From: Diploptera punctata
Taxonomy: Eukaryota > Arthropoda > Insecta > Blattodea > Blaberidae
Assembly (NCBI GenBank): GCA_030220185.1
Contig: JASPKZ010007250.1
Coordinates: 3,359,501-3,423,500, forward strand
Direction of reading: 5' to 3'
Length of the DNA: 64,000 nt
The notes beneath the pieces are model-generated. The model worked only from the letters and a program-made list of their open reading frames with translations. It was not told the DNA's origin and made no database searches. Positions 49,641-60,835 of the stretch are shown here, in pieces. Positions within the stretch are counted from its first letter, which is position 1. The number at the start of each line of letters is the position of its first letter. The position numbers and the translations under genes were made by a program.

Positions 49641-50409
49641 CTTTTTTTAAATGTATAATTGATTTTGATGATTAGATATGGATGATTGGACGTGAGGAGG
49701 AGACACGTTATAGTTCTTGTTCCTTCCCTCTTACTTTCCGCAAGTGGATGATCACGTTCCAGGAACTTGATTGTGTCTGCTGAGTTGTTTCCCAACTCTT
49801 CGCCTTCTGCAAACTCTAAAATTTATCTTCCTAAGAAAATTTCTCTAACCAGGAAATTCAGCTTTCTGTTTGGAGAGAGGAATGACCGTTCAGAAGTTTA
49901 GCGAAAGATAGAGAGAGGAAGAGAATGAAAAAGGATAAAAGCAACCACTAGAAGGATGGGAAAAGGGGTGGAGAATGCGGACTTTCTCGTAACCAATAAC
50001 ACTGCTTGAAATTGAGTTTGCGGTCAATGTGTGCGTGCGTGTGTGCGTGTGAATGTGTAAGTTCAATTCGCACTATGAAGGAAATAGAGGGAAAAAAACA
50101 CAAGAGATGCAAGTATTCTATTCGTTGAGTTTCTCATCTTCGCGAAGATTAAAGTTAAGGGAAATAACAAAGCAATTTCGCTCTCAAGGATGGAAATATA
50201 GGAATTTAAAACGAATGCTTAAAGTAAAAGGCAAAGAAAAATTATATTTGCATTTAGTTTTCTTCTTCTCTACAGGTTAATTTAATCAGTATTATCCGTG
50301 CAATACAATATATATTCTATTTGGGGGTCAAATAAGCTTTCAGATCATTAGGCGTGCACAACTGGACACCTCCACTCAGTCAGTAAAATCTGTACCCAGG
50401 AACTATCTA
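49641..50409. other. no gene recognised
   Basis: The reverse frame up to 49795 may belong to the Penelope element but shows no motif. TG/GTGCG-rich 50027-50057. The rest is unassigned. Confidence 0.4.
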
Positions 50410-50876
50410 AGTAACTAATTCACTGACACTATGGAACCCGTAGGTGCATGGTCGCGCGGACATAAGCTCTCCATACGAATCTCTATCACTGAGCTAATAT
50501 TTTACAATCATCCCCTGTATAATCTACTTCCATCAAATCATAGTTAATGTTATTCTCCCACCTCATTCTTGTCTGTCAACGGGGCCGTTTTCCCTCTGGT
50601 TCCCTACAAGAAAGCTTCCATGCAAGTCTTTCATTCCCCAATTCGTGCCACATGTCCTGCCCATCGCAGTCTAAGAGGAATAACTGCTCTCAGTATATCG
50701 GGCTACTAAAAAAGATCAAGTAATTCAATGTTATGCCGTCTTTTTTCATTCATGTGTCTGGTTCATCTCACTTTGGTCCAAAATTTTTCCTAAGAAATTT
50801 ATTCTCAAATACTCGTATCTCCTTTCCTCCCTTAAAGTAAGAGCCCATGTTTCGCATCCATATAATATAGTACCCA
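50410..50876 (-). mobile_element. LINE family A 3' fragment, decayed
   Basis: ACTAATTCACTGACACTATGG start, GCGCGGACATAAGCTCTCC and CTTTCCTCCCTTAAAGTAAG match the family with many indels. Confidence 0.82.
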
Positions 50877-50899
50877 AGAACTGCGTAAACTAATCGAAT

Positions 50900-51165
50900 A
50901 AAACTAACTCACTGGCACTATCGAACCCGTGGGTTCATGGCACCGGGAACAAAAGCTTTACATGCATCCCTATCCTGAACTAATGTTTTCCAATCATCCC
51001 TCTATAATCTACTTCCATTAAATCATGAATAATGTTATTCTCCCTTATAATTCTTCGTCTAATAATTGGACGTTCTCAGTCTGTTTTTCTACAACAAGTT
51101 TCTATACCTCTCTTTCAATTCCCATGGATTACTGGAGATGTTCATCGCGTAAGTCCAGTTTAGAA
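50900..51165 (-). mobile_element. LINE family A 3' fragment, second copy
   Basis: AACTAACTCACTGGCACTATC start directly after the former copy; strongly mutated beyond 51060. Confidence 0.75.
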
Positions 51166-51345
51166 AAAAAAAATAGAAACTTTGAAATTAAGAATAATTT
51201 TGAAAGAAATGTATTAAAGGCAATTGAAGAGAGGTAGTTAATATTGTACGGACATGTTAAAAGAAGTATGTGCGAACTGGGACTTACAGATGAGGATATT
51301 CAGGCCACTACACCTGGAAAAGACGAATTTCTTGAGGGCTACGGA
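51165..51345 (+). mobile_element. LINE fragment
   Basis: Reads KNRNFEIKNNFERNVLKAIE then ER-LILYGHVKRSMCELGL, a LINE C-terminal block (LI.YGHV.R). Confidence 0.55.
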
Positions 51346-51790
51346 AAACTACTGTATTGTGGACAATTTCCGAGATAAATTTAAAAAATAAAGATGGGGA
51401 CCTAAAAAAAACAATGAGAAGAACGTTGTGGCTAAGGAGAAATGAATGAGTGGTGGAATTTCAGTTACTTTTATCCATGCATGTTTGAAAGAGCTCCGGT
51501 TTACATGGTATTTATAGATGCTTTGAAGTTGTCTATCACACTTGATACTCACCTGCGGCATTTAGCAGCTGCTCTGTGCATTCAAAGAATCTAATCGAGA
51601 GGAATGACAGGTTTCTCCAGGGACATGCTAACATTCAAGCTCTCGGTTTACACTCTGATATTTACATAGCGTAAAGAACACTTACATCTTATTATCACAG
51701 TTTAAAATATATATACTTTTTTTATTTTCAGTTAATTTCAATACTAATAAAATTCATTGTTAAAACCGTTGAGGTGGAGAGTCATAAATT
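51346..51790. other. no gene recognised
   Basis: Unassigned AT-rich sequence. Confidence 0.4.
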
Positions 51791-52063
51791 AAAATAAGTT
51801 AAAATATACCTTCTTAGGTAAAATCCGTCGTCCTCAACTTATACAATATGTAATATTTATGCCTGTAAGCCTTTCAGAACATCCGTTCCATCTTCAGCAG
51901 GTCACTCTTCGCTACAACATCCAGTATGGTGGTTGATGTAGCGAAGAATGACCTGCTGAAGATGGAACGGATGTTCTGAAAGGGCTACAGGCATAAAGAT
52001 AACATATTTTATAAGTTGAGGACGACGGATTTTACCTAAGAAGGTATATTTTAACTTATTTTA
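51791..52063. mobile_element. Penelope-like terminal repeats, head-to-head palindrome
   Basis: Arms about 51791-51922 and 51935-52063, almost complementary, with a centre near 51928. The right arm reads CTGAAGA (51956-51962), stem GGAAC (51964-51968)/GTTCT (51973-51977) with loop GGAT, GAAA (51978-51981): a hammerhead-like core with one extra U before stem II. There is no coding part. Confidence 0.8.
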
Positions 52064-52224
52064 TTTTATTCAGTTAATTTATTTAAAGGAATATTTTAAA
52101 TTTAAATAGGAATTAAAATAAAATACATATTGGAACTACAGGAAATGAACATGTAAATTATCTTTCCAAATCAGCTGCTAATTCAAGAATGGATTGCTTT
52201 TACTCACAATGTCCTCCATTATAA

Positions 52225-52515
52225 TATACTAGTGGTTATGCTCCTTGCCTCTGGTCCCGAGGGTCGCGGATTCAAACCCGGCCGGGGTCGATGGAGTTTT
52301 AAGGATGGAAAAATCCAAGGAGCAAGTTCTCCGGGAGAGACTTTAAGCCATGGGTCCCGAGTCTGAAGATTTTCAGGCTCGTAAAAGATCCTTAAGCCTG
52401 AATAAAAAGGCCTCTAAGCAAAATTTACCGAATTTTCCCGTCCTAGTACTACCTTGGTTTCCTAGATGTCAGTATGAGGCGGAACGCTAACCATGGGCCA
52501 CTCCAAAGGCATCTA
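52225..52515 (+). mobile_element. SINE-4
   Basis: CTAGTGGTTATGCTCCTTGCC (A box), GGATTCAAACC (B box), then AAAAATCCAAGGAGCAAG, CTTTAAGCCATGGGTCCC, GATTTTCAGGCTCGTAAAAG and GGCCTCTAAGCAAAATTTACC. About 290 bp. Confidence 0.85.
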
Positions 52516-52614
52516 TACGAAAACAAGTGTAATTAAATTACAATGGTTCAATTTCTTCCATGTAGGGCAATAGCGCCTAAATCTCTGTTAAGGGAAACAA
52601 GGGCTTACAAGAAG

Positions 52615-53100
52615 ATCATTATTTCACTTGGCAGAATTAAGATTTTAAGGCCTTGTCTATCACTCAAGCAGGTTAACAAAATACAATAATTATTCTTACA
52701 ACTAATTACAATAAACATAAATAAATATTACGTGGCATATCTACAATATAATTATTATTCACAACATATTTTGAATTAATCAACATTTAACAAATGAAAT
52801 ATAAAATATACAAGATAGAAAAATGAGAAAAAAAAAAGATACTAATGACATAGAATAAATTTAGTTCTCGAGAAAAATAAATTATTTAGCAACAGGTAAT
52901 TGTATAAGCGTGAAATAAAAGTACCAAGTGTGCAGAAACCCCTGATATCTAGAGGAAGGAAATTCCAGGAAGGGGCAGAGGTTACTATGAAAGAAGTCGA
53001 GTAAAGGGAAGTGCTATGAAGAGAGATTGTTAGCATACTATTATCTTGTGACCTAGTGTCGATATTACGGACTCGATTAATATCCTAATATGAAAATTAA
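52615..53100 (-). mobile_element. CR1/L2-like LINE 3' end
   Basis: 3'UTR hairpin remnant at about 52640-52665 (AAGATTTTAAGGCCTTGTC). Reverse frame 52842-53036: TSFIVTSAPSWNFLPLDIRG, FCTLGTFISRLYNYLL, the conserved C-terminal block (normally V.A..LWN.LP). Decayed upstream. Confidence 0.75.
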
Positions 53101-53114
53101 TCTACCATTAATAA

Positions 53115-53280
53115 ATAGCAAACTCCATGACACGGCAGGCTTAGAAGGTCCTTGGTCTGCCAGCCAGCAGCTGGTTCCACACCCACTTGTCATTTACAGA
53201 GGCAGATGTTCATCTAGCTAACGTACCGGTGACATGTAATCAGCATGTCTAGTCCCCAGCCGTTATAGCTGCCTCATTTG
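53115..53280 (-). mobile_element. SINE-3, 5'-truncated
   Basis: GACACGGCAGGCTTAGAAGG to CAGCCGTTATAGCTGCC matches the 3' half of SINE-3. The tRNA head is missing. Confidence 0.75.
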
Positions 53281-53540
53281 ACTCATGTAACCAATTAATT
53301 TTTGCTAGCTTTCTTTTCTTTACAATGTCGGCAATTTCCTCATCAACCATATATTGTTTTGACTCATTCTTAAATAACCAAGAATTTGTTAATCATTACA
53401 GCCACTTTTCCAGATTGTAATTGGTATGTGTACCAAATTTGATTGAAAATTATCAGGTGTTCGAGAGTTAAGCCGACACGTATACACATAAGCATACATT
53501 AATTTATACAAAAAGTTATATATTTGTTACTGTTCTCTCA
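53281..53540. other. no gene recognised
   Basis: Unassigned. Confidence 0.4.
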
Positions 53541-53596
53541 AGTAAAGTTAAGGCCATGTGACCCCCTTTTCCACTCAACCAGGCAAACATGTTTCA
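53541..53596 (-). mobile_element. CR1/L2-like LINE 3'UTR relic
   Basis: AAAGTTAAGGCCATGTGACCC and TTCCACTCAACCAGGC match the family 3'UTR. The hairpin is disrupted. Confidence 0.55.
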
Positions 53597-53609
53597 ATAA
53601 AATTCAACA

Positions 53610-53800
53610 CCACAAAAATCATCATCATCATCATCAACAGCAAGGATTAAGCCCAATGGCCTGTTCCGATCTCATTATAGGTCGAAATGGTCCTTCCATC
53701 TCTTCAATGGTCTTCCCAACAATCTTCTCCCTTTCGGTTTATAATTATATATTCTTCTTGGTATCGATGTTTATTAATTCGTAATACGTGCTGAAGGTAA
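53610..53800 (-). mobile_element. RTE-like LINE 3' end with ATG tail
   Basis: ATCATCATC (53619-53633) is the reversed tail. GGCCTGTTCCGATCTCATTATAG and CTTCTCCCTTTCGGTTTATA resemble the GRRENRRKTIEEMEGP.. end of an RTE-like ORF. No other copy is in the window. Confidence 0.6.
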
Positions 53801-53894
53801 GCATTTATAGTATTTTATTCTTTCACAGAGATTAAATATGTTAATATATTAAATATATTAAGTCCTTATACTACAAACATTAAAATGAAATTAT

Positions 53895-54125
53895 AATAAG
53901 ACATTTGGGGCATTACCGTTATATTCATATTAGCCTCTGGTTTGATTTATTAAAATATGTTTATGATATAAATACGTAAATTAATATATCAGGCAAATAA
54001 TCTGAATTAATTTCTAAAGAGAAAAATTTTTCTCTGAACTGGGATTTGAAACCAAGACACCGTCTTTACGGGCTGTTGCTCTTATCACTTGAGCTACCCA
54101 AGCAAGTTTCAATCCTGACAAAAAT
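53895..54125 (-). mobile_element. SINE-5 (tRNA-derived)
   Basis: Reverse strand: TGGGTAGCTCAAGTGATAAG (A box) and TTGGTTTCAAATCCCAG (B box), then a short body. Paralogous to the next copy; functional tRNA pairing is absent. Confidence 0.55.

Positions 54126-54129
<4 letters not shown>

Positions 54130-54170
<41 letters not shown>
54130..54170. repeat. (TC)n microsatellite
   Basis: Clean CT repeat of about 40 bp. Confidence 0.95.
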
Positions 54171-54172
<2 letters not shown>

Positions 54173-54224
54173 AATCTCGCGTTCCAGTAGCAGTGAAAAT
54201 TAATTCACAATATAGTGGGCTGCT

Positions 54225-54485
54225 TCTTAAATCATGAGGGCATTACGTTGAATTTTTACATTAATTTATGCTGTAAACCCTTTTTATGGTAAAAATGTAC
54301 AAATTAATTCACTCGGCAAATCATGTAAACCAATGTTTAAAGAAAAAAAAATTGCCCCAACCGGGACTCGAACCTTAGACCTGCAAGTGGTCGATTTTCG
54401 CCAAAATTTGAACTGCGATACTAACAATATTTAATAAGACATTGTCTGCCAGATACGATCTAAGCTACTAAAACGATTATAAAAT
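54225..54485 (-). mobile_element. SINE-5, second copy
   Basis: Reverse strand: GTAGCTTAGATCGTATCTGG (A-box-like), AAGGTTCGAGTCCCGG (B box), then a body shared with the 53.9-kb copy (GGGCATTAC, TTAATTC..GGCAAAT). Confidence 0.55.
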
Positions 54486-54538
54486 AATAATTAAATAATT
54501 TGCGGATTGCAAAAATAAAAACTGATGTTCCCAGTGGT

Positions 54539-54580
54539 CAGGGTACTCAACTTGCTACGTAAACGTAGCAAGGTACCCTG
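54539..54580. other. perfect-stem hairpin
   Basis: CAGGGTAC (TCAA bulge) CTTGCTACGT - AA - ACGTAGCAAG GTACCCTG: an 18-bp paired stem with one bulge. No terminator-like context. Its role is unknown. Confidence 0.7.
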
Positions 54581-55424
54581 TCCTGGAACGGACACCTGGC
54601 CATTCCCCGAGAACGAGAAACGAATATCTTGAACTTATATATATACTCAACAAAGGTGTAAAAACCCGGTACCTGCGGATAAGATCAAGAAATTTGTTCT
54701 TGTTTTCGACTGAAATTAAACAAATCAGATATTATAACTAAACAGTCGTTTGCAAAAAATTATTGTGAATAAACTTATAGTACCCACTGTTGAAGAGCAT
54801 TGAGAATGAATTTTTAATAATAAAATAAATTGTGCAAGTTCCCGACATATTTATACAGGGAAAATTGCATTAACTTCACTAGTGTCATCTGTTTAAATAT
54901 TATACAACTAAACTGCTCATAGAAATATACAATGTTGTATCCATAGAAACTATTTTATTATAAAGAAAAATGTCTGAGTTTTGTAATTTTATGAAAATGC
55001 AATGATCCACGACTGTTTGTATTTTTATAACAGAATGATTTATCGTGAAAACATTTAACTTGCATTATAGGTGGGACACGTATTTGTTTACAATACAGTG
55101 ATTTATTAAGAAAATTATTTCTTCGTGTGTGAATTAAATTGTTCATTTTTTTAGTCGTTAGTGAGAAATGGTGTTTGCAGGAAATTTTAATTTAACTCAT
55201 TTTAAAATTAAACTCTATTTCATAAAACAGTATTTTTTTGTTTGGTGTAGAGGCAGTTTTTTTTTGTTCTCTAATAAATGTGAACAGGTAATGATACTGC
55301 TTTCTTGCATAGTTGCGTCCAGTTACTGCTTTCTTGTATTGCTGAAGTTATATTCATGTTATTAAACGTATGTATAACCTTTACTAATGTAATTTAATTG
55401 CAGTGAGAGGTGACAATAAACTAT
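54581..55424. other. no gene recognised
   Basis: AT-rich unassigned sequence; open frames short and without motifs. Confidence 0.4.
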
Positions 55425-56250
55425 TACAATGACAGGAAATTCATACGGGAGTGAGACAAGGATGTTCTCTATCGCCACATTTATTTATCATATGTATGAA
55501 TCATATAATTAGAGAATGGAGAGAACAACGTCACGGATATACACAATTGAATAGAAATATCAAATTTAATTTTTGCAGATGATGTGGCATTACTGGCACC
55601 TTCAGAAGATGAATTACAATATTCAGTTTATAATTTTGTTTAAAAATAATGGATTTGATGGAAAACACTCTGCACGTAGCAATATTTGTATATATTAAAA
55701 AAATACTGGAAAGAGAAATTAATTTACCTATCTTGGATATACAGTAATATATTTGTATGAAGCAGGTATATAAAATAGAATTATTAATTTTAATAAAACT
55801 ATGGGAATAATAAATTCAGTAATGAAACCTTCACTAGTCCAGAGAGATACCAGAGTACGGTTATACAAAACCTTAGCAAGACCTGCACTTTGCTACGTCA
55901 GTAAGGCATGGACTACGAGGAAAGGAGAGGAGAGCAGGATAACTTATAATGAAATGAAATTCATGAGGCATACAGCAGAGTACACCAAGTGGGATTACAA
56001 ACGCAATGATGATGTCTTGAAAGAACTCGTTTAGAACCGGTGATTAAATAGATAGGCTACAAGAAATCTAGAACAACTGGATGAATCATTTGCGACGAAT
56101 GAATTCAGAGTTCCCAAAGCCATGTGTATTTATTGTTTAACAGGGGAGAGATCTCGGGGCCGTCCAAGGAAACGCTGGATTCAAAATTCATCAGTGAGAT
56201 CTTAACAGACCTACAGGCTTAAGCCTTGGATGGAAGAAGAAGAAGAAGGT
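55425..56250 (+). mobile_element. LINE family D-like, 5'-truncated, with palm motif
   Basis: HTGVRQGCSLSPHLFIICMN, HIIREWREQRHGYTQLN, then after a shift FADDVALLAPSEDELQ (palm motif). Later, frame 55801-56034: MGIINSVMKPSLVQRDTRVR, LYKTLARPALCYVSKAWTTR, FMRHTAEYTKWDYKRNDDVL. It ends RSRGRPRKRWIQNS, a stop and (GAA)n at 56236-56248. The longest family D relative in the window, with many shifts. Confidence 0.85.
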
Positions 56251-57256
56251 AGAGTGAGTTAAAAATACGTGGAATGCCCTTTTTAGAGGAGTTTTATTCT
56301 AAGAAATTCATTTTGGAGATGGTTTTTGAGATACAAATTAAAAAAAAATTGTACTTCTGCATATATTATTTTATTATAGTTCATCATCTGTAAGTTATAA
56401 TTTATAATTCATATATCCTTACCTTTAGTATTCATAAGACTCTAACCACACATTTTCATAATATTAAAATATAACAGTCTAAAAGCTTAGCATCACGAAA
56501 CTACCCGGTTTTGCTATATCACATACTGTACCATATTTACTGAGAACGGTCTGTAAAATTGAATTCAAGATTTCTGGTGGAAGATTGATAACTCGTATTG
56601 GGTATAACGCAAAACTGCAAGTAATATATGACAGACTTATTTATCTTGATTCTTGCTTAGGTTCTGTTTGTCCGTAGTGTTTTCAAGTGAATTTTATACA
56701 AACAAATACTAGTTACCTTCAATTAAATATCACGTTCTCTGTTATGCAGCTGAAATGTGTCTACTTGAGCTGCGCTGATAACCGTTTTTTTTTTCACAAA
56801 CCACTGATGGATTCCATGTGGTGTTAGTTATATTCCCAGATATTGTGATTTAAATTTTTATTGTATTTTTCCTGTGATGGTTTTCCGATTTTTATTTTTG
56901 TGCGTACTATACATTTTTATTTAATACCAGAACAATGAAAAACAAATAACAAACATGATTTGTGGGCCTTGAATAATAAACTTATATTTATGATACATTC
57001 AGATAATATTAAAATTCATTTTACAATTCTACAAATTAATTATATATTTAAATAATGTTTATATTAGTTAATACTATTATAATTATAATTATTTAACACA
57101 AAAAGAACATTAAAATTGCAGACGTTGAATGTTTATACAGTAAGATTGTATATGTCACAGCTTTCTTGATCCTCCAGTAAAAGTTTCCTTTGAGTTTTAA
57201 CGAAAATGTAGTTAATCACTGCTCTGTAGTTTTCTCGATATCTACAATGTCAGAAA
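56251..57256. other. no gene recognised
   Basis: One kilobase of AT-rich sequence without recognised repeats or frames. Confidence 0.4.
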
Positions 57257-57595
57257 CAACGTCCACCGCTGTGGTCTCGAGGTAGCGTGCTGCCTTCGAT
57301 CCCCGGTCAGGACAGTTTTTCGGGGAGAGGTTTTTATCGGGGGTTTTCCTCACCTGTAAGACAAATGACAGGAAAACTTTAAGGCCCAAACGGTCCCCGA
57401 AATCATCATCATTCATATTCATCTTAGATTAAGCTGGCGCACCACTATCATCATCACCCATCATATCATCGGGGCAACGTGACCCCGGCTTCCATTCGCC
57501 CCAAACTCAGAAGTGGGTTACAAGTACGCCATGCCAGGAGAGAACACCAGGAATGTCTAAATGAGAACTTTGTGCATTTACAAAAAAAAAAAGTC
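57257..57595 (+). mobile_element. SINE-1, type B, with internal head deletion
   Basis: TCCACCGCTGTGGTCTCGAGG, then a jump from GTGCTGCCT to TCGATCCCCGG, losing part of the B-box arm. Body, ATCATC segment, type B module (GAAGTGGGTTACAAGTACG, CCAGGAATGTC) and an A-run at 57581-57591. Confidence 0.88.
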
Positions 57596-57614
57596 AGAAA
57601 GAAGTATAACATAT

Positions 57615-57750
57615 ATATAGTTGTGGAAAGCAACGGGAAGCTACAACACCTACAATTCCCTAGTAAAGCTGCAAGCATAGCATGAAAATGCTATGATTGC
57701 AGTGAAGGACCTGACTTCGGGCAGAATTACTGTGGTTGGATAGATGGGTA
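57615..57750 (+). mobile_element. SINE-1 type A 3' module
   Basis: TTGTGGAAAGCAACGGGAAGC to GGACCTGACTTCGGGC and GGTTGGATAGATGGG. It follows a type B copy, so either a type B SINE inserted in a type A one or both modules were joined. Confidence 0.8.
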
Positions 57751-57754
57751 TATA

Positions 57755-58148
57755 TGGCATATTAAGAAAAATAAATGCCTTGCTGGAATTTGAACCCGGC
57801 CTCTGGATTGATATTCCGGTGCGCTACCAATTACGCAACCACGCAAATCTAGTAGAAACATTTGCTTATTTTTATCCCCCCTCTATTATTCCGAAAAGTA
57901 GCGGGAACTCTGTCTCCACTGCCATCTAGTAGCTCCTGTACAAAGTAAGCAAATTAAAGATAATATTTTTACATTATAGCAGTGACGCTTTTTCGATGTT
58001 ATAATTAAATTTTTGTTTGACATTGAGCAATGCAAGCTTAATATGACATAAGGAAAATAAATGCCTGGACGGGATTTGAACCCGGATCTGTGCATTGATA
58101 TTCCAGTGCGCTACCAATTACGCTACCTGGAAAATCAAGTACAAACAT

Positions 58149-58205
<57 letters not shown>

Positions 58206-58665
58206 TATTATTACAAGAAATAGCGGAAACTCGGTCTCCACTGCCATCTAGTAGCTCCTATACCAAGTAAGCAAATTAAAGGGAATAATTTTACTTTATA
58301 GCAGTGACGCTTTTTTGATGTTATAATTTTTTTCACATTGAGCAATGCAAGCTTAATATGACATGATAAGAAAAATAAATGCCTGGACGGGATTTGAACC
58401 CGGACCTCTGCATTGATATTCTATTGCGCTACCAATTACGCTCCCTGGAAAATCAAGTACAAACATTTATTTCATTAATATATATGTGTGTGTATTCTCT
58501 ATTACTACATTAAATAGCGGAAGCTCGGTCTCCACTGCCATCTATTAGCTCCTATATCAAGTAAGCAAATTAAAGAGAATATTTTTACTTTATAGCAGTG
58601 AAGCTTTTTTTGGATGTTATAATTTTTTTGACATTGAGCAACGCAAGCTTAATATGATATGATTG
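57755..58665. repeat. tRNA-like unit, three tandem copies of about 290-320 bp
   Basis: Units start near 57757, 58043 and 58358. Each has, on the reverse strand, a tRNA-like part (GGTAGCGTAATTGGTAGCGC A box, GGGTTCAAATCCCG B box), followed on the plus strand by AGCGG.AACTC.GTCTCCACTGCCATCTA and CATTGAGCAA.GCAAGCTTAAT. Units 2 and 3 also have TA or TG repeats (58155-58203; 58481-58495). The tRNA acceptor stem does not pair, so these are SINE-like or tRNA-pseudogene units. Confidence 0.85.
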
Positions 58666-58937
58666 GACCAATAGCAGAATATCAAAGAACAGACAAAAAC
58701 ATAGCACATAAATAAGACAACAACTAAAAGTAGATGACTTAAGCACAACAATAGTGAAATGCAGAACAAACTGGAAAGAACACTTGGCAAGGATGGCTGA
58801 GATTAGCATACAGCTATTCACCACGAGGAAGAAGTTTGAGAAGACCAAAGAAAAGATGGAAACAGCAGCAATTTGGAGCCGGAACAGGCTAGTAAATAAG
58901 CCTAAACCGTGAAGAAGAAGAAGAAGAAGAAGAAGAA
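58663..58937 (+). mobile_element. LINE family B 3' fragment
   Basis: GGACCAATAGCAGAATATCAAAG, then NWKEHLARM and PRGRSLRRPKKRWKQQQF-type translation, GGAGCCGGAACAGGCTAG and a GAA tail at 58915-58936. Two small deletions relative to the 27.3-kb copy. Confidence 0.87.
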
Positions 58938-59574
58938 TAAGGAACTTGGTAGAATAAAATTAATAACAATTAGCATTAACTTTACGAAACGCGCCGTGAA
59001 TACAAGAGTGAAAGTATGGTCAAAATAAACACACACATATAACTAAGTAAATTGACGAACCACGTATATAAGAGGATCAATTAAAAGCTTGGCGTGTACA
59101 TGAGAAATGAAAGCACTTTCTACCTATTTTATTTCCGCCCGCCGTCCGTCTCTAGTACCGTTTCTTCCCTTAACTCTCCACAGGCCGGTCGCACAATGAA
59201 TAAGGGACTTCTGCAGGAATTTATTCTACTTATCCCATTTCCTTTTCCGCTTTCCGCTTTGCTTGTCTTATCTATTATTCATATCCTCCTATCTTATGTG
59301 CCCCTATTATTCTTATAATTATAGGTATAATTTCTATAACAAGTCATTTTTGAAAGCATTCATTTCCGAGAAATTAAATAAAAATTATAAGTTACTGGGC
59401 TTTTTGCCATTTTAACGCTTTACAAATTATACCATGAAGAAGATCATAAAACGTCATCTTACGACTAAAATCTCGTAAGTCTAATTATAAAAATCACGAA
59501 AGCATAAAAACAATTTTTTACATTTATCATTATTTTCTAAGTATGTTTAAAGTTCTATTTTGAATGTTTTTTTT
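58938..59574. other. no gene recognised
   Basis: Unassigned; the frame at 59094-59318 has no motif. Confidence 0.4.
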
Positions 59575-59920
59575 TTTGCAAATGCCCCAGGTTGTCTTTC
59601 GACATTCCTGGTGTTCTCTCCTGGCATAGCTTACTTGTAACCCACTTATGAGGTTGGGGCGCCTGGAAGGCGGGGTCACGTTGCCCCGATGATGTGTACG
59701 GGTGATGATAATGGCGAACCAGGAGAGTCCCTAATCCTAAGCTTATATGAATGATGATGATGATGGCGAGGCCGTATGATTTGGGGGACCGTTTGGGCCT
59801 TAAAGTTTTCCTGACATTTGTCTTACAGGTGAGGAAAAACCCCGATAAAAACCACACCCAGGAAAACTGTCCCGACCGGGGATCGAACCCGAAACCGCTG
59901 CGTGACAAGGCGGTGGACCT
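59575..59920 (-). mobile_element. SINE-1, type B, head truncated
   Basis: T-run at 59568-59577 (poly-A), type B module, GATGATGATGATGG segment, body and B box (GGGTTCGATCCCC reversed) up to CGCTGCGTGACAAGGCGGTGGAC; a deletion removed most of the A-box arm. Confidence 0.85.
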
Positions 59921-60144
59921 TCGGAATTCTTTAAAAATTTGTTAAAATTATTTGAATGTATCTAAATGGCATTAAGACAAGGGTGGGGTAAGTAGACGGT
60001 TTTCAGATACTTTTGAAATTGACAGGGCGTTAAAGCAAGGGTATGCACTAATTATGTAAGGGCCGGGTGGCCTGTGTTACGCCTACATGGTGAGGAATGT
60101 AACATATATATTTGTAATGCTTTTAAAATTATTAATTTATTAAT
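59921..60144. other. no gene recognised
   Basis: Unassigned. Confidence 0.4.
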
Positions 60145-60708
60145 ATGGAAATGCATGCTATTATGCATTGCAGAGACTTTTGATGTCCCAACTCCTTTCA
60201 AAAAACGTTAAACTGAAAATATATAAAACTATTATTCTACCAGTTATATTATATGGGTGTGAAACATGGACTCTTACTTTAAGAGAGGAAAGGAGATTAC
60301 AAGTATTTGAGAATAAAGTACTTAGGAAAATTTTTGGACCAACGAGAGATGAACAGACAGGTGAATGGAGAAGACTTCATAACAATGAACTATATGGTCT
60401 TTATAGGAAGCCAGATATAATAAGAACAGTTAAGTCTCGTAGACTGCGATGGGCAGGACATGTTGCCCGTATGGGGAACGAAAGACTTGCATGGAAGCTT
60501 CTTGTAGGAAAAGCCAGAGGGAAAACGCCCAGTTGGTAGACCAAGAATGAGGTGGGAGAATAACATTAACTATGATTTGAGGGAAGTAGATTATACAGGG
60601 AATGATTGGAAAGCATTAGCTCAGGATAGGGATGTATGGAGAGCTTATGTCCGTGCGGTCATGAACCTACGGGTTCGATAGTGCCAGTGAGTAAGTAAGT
60701 AAGTTAAT
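60145..60708 (+). mobile_element. LINE family A 3' fragment with TAAG tail
   Basis: Starts GGAAATGCATGCTATTATGC. Frame 60168-60539 reads QRLLMSQLLSKNVKLKIYKT, ILPVILYGCETWTLTLREER, RRLHNNELYGLYRKPDIIRT, RRLRWAGHVARMGNERLAWK, shifting at GKARGKTPSW (about 60510), then onward to the family end and GTAAGTAAGTAAG (60690-60704). The best sense-orientation copy. Confidence 0.92.
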
Positions 60709-60711
60709 ATT

Positions 60712-60835
60712 TCTCCACTGCTGTGATCTCGGGGTAGCGTAGTTGCCTCGAACGGAGTAGGGCCTGGTTCGATCCCCGTCTGGGACAAGTTTCTCGGCTG
60801 AGGTTTTCTTCGTTTTTTTTTCTCTCGCCTGTAAG
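60712..60835 (+). mobile_element. SINE-1 head and partial body
   Basis: TCCACTGCTGTGATCTCGGGG, B box GGTTCGATCCCC, body to CGCCTGTAAGAC, where SINE-4 starts. Confidence 0.75.

Noticed and set aside
58043..58135. functional tRNA genes in the 58-kb tandem units
   Set aside because: A and B boxes are present but the acceptor stem is not complementary; three tandem units vary as repeats do.
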